Shown here piece by piece: positions 1 to 5,032 of a DNA stretch of 5,032 nt. The translations under genes and the position numbers were made by a program. Every line of letters starts with the position of its first letter. Position 1 is the stretch's first letter. The notes under the pieces are model-generated. The model did not search any database and had not been told where the DNA came from. It worked only from the letters and a program-made list of their open reading frames with translations. Origin of the DNA: Ignavibacteria bacterium (GTDB lineage: Bacteria; Bacteroidota; Ignavibacteria; Ignavibacteriales; Melioribacteraceae); the NCBI GenBank assembly GCA_011049495.1, contig DSBF01000160.1, positions 1-5,032 of the forward strand, read 5' to 3'.

Positions 1-1
1 A

Positions 2-1258
2 TTAATATCATCCGGTTTCAACTTCTTAGACAAGAAGTGGGGTGGAATATATAGAGGCGGAAGTTATCTTCTCGTCGGTCCCCGTAAATCCGGTCGTACG
101 CTTCTTGGATTACAGTTTGCTCTTGAGGCTGCTAAATCTCAAGAAGTATGTCTTTATTTTACCACCATGAGACCGAAAGATTTAATGATACAGGCTGCAT
201 CTTTGAATTTTGATATACAATCATATATGAATCAAAATCTTATTATTGTTGTTAGAGTTGCTCCTCCAAATGATATTTACGAAATGCCGAATAAAGATGA
301 ATATCTTTTAGAGTATATGAATGATATCATAACTGTTGTAAATCAATATAATCCCCAAAGAATCATTTTTGATGAATTAACTCCGTTTATTGGATTTAAT
401 AATCTCGAAATTTTGAAGGATGGTTTCTTAAGAACACTTGAACACATTGAAGAAAGAGATATAAGCAGTCTTTTTATAATCGGCGAACCTGCAACAGAAA
501 AAGCTGAAGAAATTGTTGACTCAGTTGCTCAATATGTCACAGGATTGATCTACTTTAGAAAAGTTATTAAAAAATTCGAAGACCGCTTTCAGGGGGGAGA
601 AGTAATTATAAGCCCTAACGTTGGTCATACAGAAGGACAATTTACTTCGGAATATAAGATTGAACCATATAAAGGTGTAACAACTGATTTCGTAAAGAAA
701 GAAAAAACAGATGTTATTTACGAAAAAACACAAGAAATTCATTCGCCGTCTGTCCCTCATGTATCGAAACAAAATGGTAACGGCTTTAGAAATAAAGAAA
801 TGAGTTCTTATTCCAATGTATATAATTATAACGATTTTCAGTTGATTGTTAATAACCAAATTGCTCTTTACAAAAGTACAGGTCAGACATTTAATTTAGT
901 CTCGTTTAAACTTAACCCCGTTGCTGATGTAAAAGGTTTATTGACATTAAATCAATTGCAGAATGCTATTAGACTTGCCAGCGATAAAAAAGATAAAATT
1001 TGCGTAATCGACGGTAAAGTACTGGTGCTTCTTGTTAAAAGCAGTTCAAAAAATGTTATTAGCTATATCCAGAATGTTCAAAGTAATTTACCAAGCACAG
1101 ATATGGATTATATTAATGCAATTCAAGAATTTATTTCTATATACAGTATTGAAATTGAAGAAAATATTGACAACGCAGATACATTAATTAAGTATGCACT
1201 TGAAGCAGATAGAACTTCAGGAAACATGTATACACCACTCACAAAATATAATGAGTGA
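2..1258 (+). CDS. KaiC/RecA-like P-loop protein with C-terminal degenerate GGDEF-like domain (5' partial)
   Basis: The frame is open from the left edge to TGA at 1256-1258 (418 residues visible), so the true start lies upstream. The ATG at 167 is internal: the 55 residues before it hold the KaiC-type GF..LD..GG..RG..LLVG segment and the Walker A. Residues 1-228 follow the KaiC fold: Walker A GPRKSGRT at 26-33 with Arg32 in place of the usual Lys; LYFTTMRPKD at 51-60 where KaiC has its catalytic Glu pair, absent here; Walker B IIFDE with Asp124 and Glu125; and a closing GHTEGQF..EYKIEP segment near 207-223. A polar linker (about 229-276) leads to a domain at about 277-409 that resembles a GGDEF fold by pattern, with IDGKVLVLL where GG(D/E)EF would be and an AD-type C-terminal helix ending SGN. 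No RxxD inhibitory site precedes it. I infer a cytoplasmic nucleotide-binding regulator, not an active KaiC or diguanylate cyclase. The RecA/KaiC call is firm; the GGDEF-like call is tentative. Confidence 0.85.
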   Translation, partial: LISSGFNFLDKKWGGIYRGGSYLLVGPRKSGRTLLGLQFALEAAKSQEVCLYFTTMRPKDLMIQAASLNFDIQSYMNQNLIIVVRVAPPNDIYEMPNKDEYLLEYMNDIITVVNQYNPQRIIFDELTPFIGFNNLEILKDGFLRTLEHIEERDISSLFIIGEPATEKAEEIVDSVAQYVTGLIYFRKVIKKFEDRFQGGEVIISPNVGHTEGQFTSEYKIEPYKGVTTDFVKKEKTDVIYEKTQEIHSPSVPHVSKQNGNGFRNKEMSSYSNVYNYNDFQLIVNNQIALYKSTGQTFNLVSFKLNPVADVKGLLTLNQLQNAIRLASDKKDKICVIDGKVLVLLVKSSSKNVISYIQNVQSNLPSTDMDYINAIQEFISIYSIEIEENIDNADTLIKYALEADRTSGNMYTPLTKYNE

Positions 1259-1260
1259 TG
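1255..1260 (+). promoter_or_regulatory. Stop/start overlap (TGATG) coupling genes 1 and 2
   Basis: The stop TGA of the KaiC-like gene (1256-1258) shares its last base with the ATG at 1258-1260 of the TPR/barrel gene. A GTG at 1255 in the same frame would add one residue, but ATG is the better start because it directly precedes a normal signal peptide. No Shine-Dalgarno sequence lies upstream (the stretch is AAAATATAATGAG), so re-initiation by ribosomes ending gene 1 is a plausible way to start translation. The overlap itself is seen; the coupling is inferred. Confidence 0.7.
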
Positions 1261-4167
1261 AACTTCAGTTCAAAAATACTCATCTTATTTCTCCTTTTAT
1301 TAGTTGTTCCACAACTCTCTGCTCAAAACTCTTCGGAAGAAATGAAAAGGAGAGCTTTAGTACACATGCAAGCCGGCAGGTACGGTGAAGCAATTGACCA
1401 ACTAAACAAGTATATATCTCAAAATGCAAGAGTAGCTGAAGGATATAACCTTAGAGGATTATGTTACGAACAGCGTGAGCAGTATCAGCTTTCAGTTCTC
1501 GATTTAAGAAGAGCAACAAGGTTAGATGCCGTTAATCATGCTTATAAAAGTAATCTCGAGAGAGTCTTAAGCACGTGGCATAAATTACTCTATGAGCGAA
1601 TTGAAGGATATAAAAGAGAACTTGCTATTGATCCGAATAATCCTTTTAACTACTTGGAAATTGGAAAATCTTATAGATGGTTAGAGGAATGGGCTATTGC
1701 AGAAATTTGGTACGATCAATACTTAGAACGAGATGAAGATGCTTCTCCCGATGAAATTATTCGTTACACTGAAATCTTATCTCATACAGGTTCGATAAGA
1801 AAAGGTGAAATCAAATTAGCTCGATGGGTAGAAAAACATCCTGATGACTGGCGGCTATGGAGCAGGTACGGATATTTTACAATGTGGTTAGGTAATTATA
1901 GTAATGCCGAACGTGCATTTAGAACTGCCTTGAGTTTTAAACCATTCTTTAAAGAAGCCGAAGATGGATTGGACTTAGCTTTAAGACAAGGTTATTTAAC
2001 TCTTCAAACACCAAGATCATTTGAAAGAGAGGAATATCCTATCGATAGATACTACCGCATATTAAGAAACAATCCCAATGATGAAGGTACTCGCTTTATT
2101 TTAATAGACTATTTGCTGCAGGAAAAACGCTACGAAGAAGCTTTTCAGCAATTACAATACTTGGCTCCAAATCATGAGGGAACTACAAGATTCGTAGAAT
2201 TGAAAGAAAGCATAATTACAAAACGCCAAGAATTTTATGAAGCGAAGATTGATTCTGCTTTAACCATTTTAAAAGAAGATCCAAATAATAGAGAAGCATT
2301 ACTTAGAATGGTTGACTATTATTCCAACCTTGATGATTTTGATGTTGTCGAAGAACTTTTAACCGAATATCTTGAACTAAATCCGGAAGACGAGGAGTTC
2401 AGATTTCGACTTGCTAAAATTTACGCTTATCAAAGAAAATTATCCGAATCCTATACAGAAGTTAACCGAATTTTAGAGAAGAATCCCAACAATATTGATT
2501 ACCTGCTTTTAGCAGGTCAAGTTGCTGTTTGGGATAATCTAGATTTAGATTTAGCTGAATCACGCTTGGAAAAAGTAATTCAAGTAGAACCGAATAATAT
2601 TAATGCAATTATTGCCCTTGGTACGTTAAACTTTCAGCAGGGTGAATATCTTACAGCACAAAATTATAAGGAAAGAGCAGCCCAGATTGATGCAGATAAT
2701 CCGGAAGTTCAACAGTTAAATTCAATGTTAGAATTACATTTTATTAGAGAAGAAGAAAATAGAAAACTTGAAAGGTTGGAAGAAGGAAGAACACTTGCAA
2801 AGAATGGAAGATATGATGAAGCTATTCCATATTATGAACAGTATTTTCTTGAAGCTATTCCTACTTCTGACTTAAAATATGAACTTGCAGACGTTTATGT
2901 AGGTGCCGAAAGATATTATGATGCTATAGATATGTATGATGAAGCGTTGGATGATTATTACGATTTAGAAATGGATAAACTTCGAGCCAAAGTTATTTAT
3001 TGGAGCGGTGATTCACAACGGGCACTTCAAGAGTTTACCCGGCTTTCTGATGAAGACCCTTATGATATGGAAGTTCAACTTTATTTAGGGGATAGTTATT
3101 CCCAAATGGAAATGTTCGATAGTGCTAGAGTTGTCTATAAAAACATGTTGGATAATGATCCTATTGAACCTAAACTAATCGAAGAAAGAATCGGTTGGTT
3201 GCCTGTTAGACCTGAAGATGAGAGCTTTTTTACAAGAGGATTTAGATACCTCGGCGGTTATTTATTTTCTTATATGGTAGTTCAACCAGTAGCATATTTC
3301 TTTGCAGATGATCTGGATTTTCGTTACAGATATTGGGGCGGTAATCTTGAAACCGGGTTACTTCCATATATAAGCGGTGGATTAAGCTGGATACGCGGAA
3401 ATTTATCCAATGAGTTTGGTGGTTTTCATTATACTACTTTCAAAGGAAATTTATTTATTAGACCTCAAGACAACCTTATTTTTAGATTTAGTTATGGTGA
3501 AATGTATTCACCGGGGGTAGTCAAAATCCCAGTTATTGAGGCAGGTGTAAAATTTGATTATATACATAGAGATGGATACAAATACGGTTTCGATTTATTC
3601 TATACTCGTAGTGATGCATCTACTTTATTATATTCTCCCGGACTTGTTTTTACTCGTCTTACCGGAGAACTTGGCTCCCTTAACGCTTATTACAATTTTG
3701 AAACTAATGTGAATCTTGAGATACTATATCAACTGATTCGAACAAAAGAGGGGACTACAATTTTAGGTAATACGATTACACCATTACAAGAAAATATTGG
3801 AAATAATTTCATTGGAAGAATCAGTAGAAACTTTTATCCAAATCTTGAAGTTGGTTATGAATACTTTTTCTCCGACTTCCAATATACATTACCAATTTAC
3901 TACTCACCTCAGGATTTTTACCAGCATAGCATCTTTGCAAGATGGTTAGTTTATCTAGATGAAAGATGGGAAATAAAATTAGCCGGTAAAATAGGTTATA
4001 TACCTAAAAATGATTACTTGTTGAGAGAATTGTCAACGAATGTTTATTTTACGGTTATAGAATCATTTAGAATTGCTCTCACCGGGTACTTAAGTAACAC
4101 ATTCAGAGAACAGTCCGGATACTCCTCGGCTTCACTTTCAATTAGGGCTTTATGGTCAATTTTCTGA
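1258..4167 (+). CDS. Exported TPR-repeat protein with C-terminal outer-membrane beta-barrel (PgaA/YaiO-like polysaccharide exporter)
   Basis: 969 residues from the ATG at 1258. A Sec signal peptide is clear: Lys6, a Leu/Ile/Val core at 7-17, and probable cleavage after LSA (Ala22), leaving QNSSEE. Residues about 26-640 are helical repeats of TPR type, with recurring signatures such as AGRYGEAIDQLNKYI, YSNAERAFRTAL..KP, GEYLTAQNYKERAAQID and GRYDEAIPYYEQYF and their typical closing P/N-N or D-P turns. After a hydrophobic stretch at 664-682, residues about 686-969 alternate polar and aromatic residues in about 14-16 likely beta-strands, ending in LSIRALWSIF, a C-terminal Phe signal for BAM-assisted insertion. 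TPR plus C-terminal barrel is the design of PgaA, PelB and BcsC, which move exopolysaccharide across periplasm and outer membrane; the barrel is also reminiscent of YaiO. The downstream synthase supports this role. No exact ortholog is recognised, so no symbol is given. The TPR and barrel calls are strong; the substrate is unknown. Confidence 0.85.
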   Translation: MNFSSKILILFLLLLVVPQLSAQNSSEEMKRRALVHMQAGRYGEAIDQLNKYISQNARVAEGYNLRGLCYEQREQYQLSVLDLRRATRLDAVNHAYKSNLERVLSTWHKLLYERIEGYKRELAIDPNNPFNYLEIGKSYRWLEEWAIAEIWYDQYLERDEDASPDEIIRYTEILSHTGSIRKGEIKLARWVEKHPDDWRLWSRYGYFTMWLGNYSNAERAFRTALSFKPFFKEAEDGLDLALRQGYLTLQTPRSFEREEYPIDRYYRILRNNPNDEGTRFILIDYLLQEKRYEEAFQQLQYLAPNHEGTTRFVELKESIITKRQEFYEAKIDSALTILKEDPNNREALLRMVDYYSNLDDFDVVEELLTEYLELNPEDEEFRFRLAKIYAYQRKLSESYTEVNRILEKNPNNIDYLLLAGQVAVWDNLDLDLAESRLEKVIQVEPNNINAIIALGTLNFQQGEYLTAQNYKERAAQIDADNPEVQQLNSMLELHFIREEENRKLERLEEGRTLAKNGRYDEAIPYYEQYFLEAIPTSDLKYELADVYVGAERYYDAIDMYDEALDDYYDLEMDKLRAKVIYWSGDSQRALQEFTRLSDEDPYDMEVQLYLGDSYSQMEMFDSARVVYKNMLDNDPIEPKLIEERIGWLPVRPEDESFFTRGFRYLGGYLFSYMVVQPVAYFFADDLDFRYRYWGGNLETGLLPYISGGLSWIRGNLSNEFGGFHYTTFKGNLFIRPQDNLIFRFSYGEMYSPGVVKIPVIEAGVKFDYIHRDGYKYGFDLFYTRSDASTLLYSPGLVFTRLTGELGSLNAYYNFETNVNLEILYQLIRTKEGTTILGNTITPLQENIGNNFIGRISRNFYPNLEVGYEYFFSDFQYTLPIYYSPQDFYQHSIFARWLVYLDERWEIKLAGKIGYIPKNDYLLRELSTNVYFTVIESFRIALTGYLSNTFREQSGYSSASLSIRALWSIF

Positions 4168-4209
4168 TTTCAAATCTTTACTATTGTTTGAAGAAATCAG
4201 TATTTCCTT
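4164..4209 (+). terminator. Weak hairpin at the end of the TPR/barrel gene, possible terminator
   Basis: CTGATTTC at 4164-4171 is a perfect inverted match to GAAATCAG at 4193-4200, so the arms can pair over 8 bp around a 21-base loop. Alternatively CAAA (4171-4174) pairs with TTTG (4187-4190), extending a 7-bp stem with a 3-base bulge on the right side. The stop codon of gene 2 (4165-4167) lies in the left arm. The following TATTTCCTT is only a broken T-tract and the stem has few G-C pairs, so termination would be partial at best. Confidence 0.35.
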
Positions 4210-4246
4210 AAGGCTTACTTTAATGAGTATCTATTAAGTTATTTTG

Positions 4247-4275
4247 TTGCAATGATTTAATTTATAAGTTATATT
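4247..4275 (+). promoter_or_regulatory. Candidate sigma70-like promoter for the glycosyltransferase gene
   Basis: TTGCAA at 4247-4252 and TATATT at 4270-4275 are separated by exactly 17 bases, matching 4/6 and 5/6 of the -35 and -10 consensus. Transcription would start near 4282 and give a leader of about 145 bases. Such matches are common by chance in AT-rich DNA. I found no exact Bacteroidota-type TAnnTTTG box nearby. Confidence 0.3.
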
Positions 4276-4287
4276 GCTAACAAATGT

Positions 4288-4320
4288 GTACAAAATTGAG
4301 GCATTATAAAAATATTGTAC
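4288..4320. repeat. Spaced inverted repeat GTACAAAAT / ATATTGTAC
   Basis: GTACAAAAT at 4288-4296 and ATATTGTAC at 4312-4320 are inverted copies matching at 8 of 9 positions, 15 bases apart. The repeat lies just downstream of the candidate promoter. It could be a split operator or an RNA hairpin in the leader, or a chance match in AT-rich sequence. Confidence 0.3.
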
Positions 4321-4426
4321 TTAATTGGAACAAATTGAACTATAAAAAATGGGATAACAGCTCAAAATATCAACATTCTCTGGCATCCGATTTGTTTTAT
4401 TTTTCTTGTAAAAAAGCATAAAATAA

Positions 4427-5032
4427 ATGATGGAACAAAAATTACAAAAATATAAAATTGCACTTGATAATCGTGAACGAAAAGAACCAAAGCGTAATGA
4501 AGGAAAAGAAAAATTACGAGTAATTTTCCTTACCGGTCTTACTTCACTTTTTTTAATTATAATTATACTTGTTACATTACCCTTAACAGTTTTAACATGG
4601 AGCGGACTTTTCGTATACTCATCAATTGTTGCATTGGTAATTTTCTTGTTCGTTCTTTTATTCCGATACTTTTCTATTCTTGTTATGGCATATCTATATC
4701 TCACCAAATATACTGTTGAAAGTAAAGAAGGGTATTATCCGTTTATTTCTATAATTGTCCCGGTATTTAACGAGGGGAAAATACTACGTACTTCAATAGA
4801 GTCACTTCTTGATTTAGAATATCCTAATTATGAAATAATTATCGTAAATGATGGTTCGACAGATGATACGGCAAAAGTTGCCGAAGAAGTTGTTGGGTAT
4901 CAACAGGGAAGAACAGCGTTGGTAAAAGTTAGTTTAATCAATAAACCAAATGGCGGGAAATCCAAAGCTCTTAATGCCGGTATTCAGTATTCAGAAGCTG
5001 AATTTGTTCTTTGCATGGATGGAGATTCACAA
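4427..5032 (+). CDS. Membrane glycosyltransferase family 2, PgaC/hyaluronan-synthase-like (3' partial)
   Basis: The frame opens with TAA-ATG-ATG at 4424-4432, so the start is fixed at 4427 or 4430, and it stays open to the right edge (202 residues visible). Residues 1-31 are a highly charged cytoplasmic tail rich in Lys, Arg and Glu. Two hydrophobic segments follow at about 31-58 and 60-92. The GT-A domain begins at about 106 with ISIIVPVFNEGKIL, then IIIVNDGSTDDT with the UDP-binding Asp142, the NGGKSKALNAGI motif at 175-186, and VLCMDGDS, whose Asp198 and Asp200 form the DxD metal site. The acceptor-site Asp, the Q(Q/R)xRW motif and the C-terminal membrane segments would lie past the edge. 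Two membrane segments before the catalytic domain match PgaC/IcaA, NodC and hyaluronan synthases better than BcsA, which has four. The likely role is polymerising a nucleotide sugar at the inner membrane for export by the upstream TPR/barrel protein. The sugar cannot be told from this part. There is no clear ribosome binding site. Confidence 0.9.
   Translation, partial: MMEQKLQKYKIALDNRERKEPKRNEGKEKLRVIFLTGLTSLFLIIIILVTLPLTVLTWSGLFVYSSIVALVIFLFVLLFRYFSILVMAYLYLTKYTVESKEGYYPFISIIVPVFNEGKILRTSIESLLDLEYPNYEIIIVNDGSTDDTAKVAEEVVGYQQGRTALVKVSLINKPNGGKSKALNAGIQYSEAEFVLCMDGDSQ

Larger units (their letters stand above)
4168..4426. other. Intergenic gap between exporter and glycosyltransferase genes
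   Basis: 259 very AT-rich bases with no credible coding frame on the + strand. It holds the right arm of the hairpin after gene 2, an 8-bp palindrome CCTTAAGG at 4206-4213, a sigma70-like promoter candidate near 4247-4275 and a spaced inverted repeat at 4288-4320. I see no tRNA, no IS end and no recognisable riboswitch core; in particular nothing like a GEMM cyclic-di-GMP aptamer. The contrast with the 1-base overlap upstream suggests that the glycosyltransferase can be transcribed separately. Confidence 0.6.

Noticed and set aside
592..597. A run of six G in an AT-rich gene, possible slippage or phase-variation site
   Set aside because: The reading frame continues intact through it with KaiC-like sequence on both sides, and six bases is short for phase variation.
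521..859. A 112-codon open frame on the - strand inside the KaiC-like gene
   Set aside because: It is antisense to a well-supported coding region, and its Phe/Ile-rich translation is what complemented AT-rich codons give.
1194..1388. A 64-codon + strand frame across the gene 1/gene 2 junction
   Set aside because: It overlaps both genes out of frame and has no recognisable features; the signal peptide in the 1258 frame explains this DNA better.
1258..3180. Long repeat region at DNA level
   Set aside because: The repeats are protein-level TPR units; I see no near-identical DNA copies or tandem duplication.
4168..4426. Cyclic-di-GMP riboswitch or small RNA in the synthase leader
   Set aside because: The gap is almost all A/T, with no GC-rich paired core or known aptamer motif.
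4321..4707. A 128-codon open frame on the - strand across the gap and the start of the glycosyltransferase gene
   Set aside because: It runs antisense to a clear GT2 coding sequence, and its translation is low-complexity Lys/Arg/Ile/Ser/Phe with no domain pattern.
1..5032. CRISPR array, tRNA/rRNA gene, transposon ends or attachment site
   Set aside because: No regularly spaced direct repeats, no tRNA-like cloverleaf, and no terminal inverted repeats or transposase reading frame were seen on either strand.

Overview
The window is AT-rich and looks bacterial. Three genes lie on the + strand in one direction; the first is cut by the left edge and the last by the right edge. No start has a convincing Shine-Dalgarno sequence. 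That, the low GC content and the signal peptide ending in Ala-Gln suggest the Bacteroidota/Chlorobi/Ignavibacteria group. This placement is inference; no taxonomic marker is present.

Layout: (1) 2..1258 is the 3' part of a gene for a KaiC/RecA-like P-loop protein with a second C-terminal domain that resembles a degenerate GGDEF domain. Its Walker A lysine is replaced by arginine, and the paired glutamates of KaiC are missing. The first ATG inside the window (167) is internal, because the frame is open and KaiC-like back to the left edge. (2) 1258..4167 encodes a 969-residue exported protein: signal peptide, about 600 residues of TPR-type helical repeats, then a C-terminal outer-membrane beta-barrel ending in Phe. 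Its ATG shares one base with the stop of gene 1 (TGATG). (3) 4168..4426 is a 259-base AT-rich gap with a weak hairpin at the end of gene 2, a sigma70-like promoter candidate and a small inverted repeat. (4) 4427..5032 is the 5' part of a family 2 processive glycosyltransferase gene: two N-terminal membrane segments followed by a GT-A domain. The window ends just after its DxD motif.

Taken together this looks like part of an exopolysaccharide synthesis and export locus. The inner-membrane synthase (gene 3) would make the polymer. The TPR/barrel protein (gene 2) would carry it through the periplasm and outer membrane, as PgaA, PelB or BcsC do. The KaiC-like protein (gene 1), translationally coupled to the exporter, would be a regulatory subunit. 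A nucleotide-binding pseudo-ATPase joined to a degenerate GGDEF-like domain in front of a TPR-barrel exporter is the most unusual part of the window. The family assignments rest on sequence motifs; the joint function is inferred.
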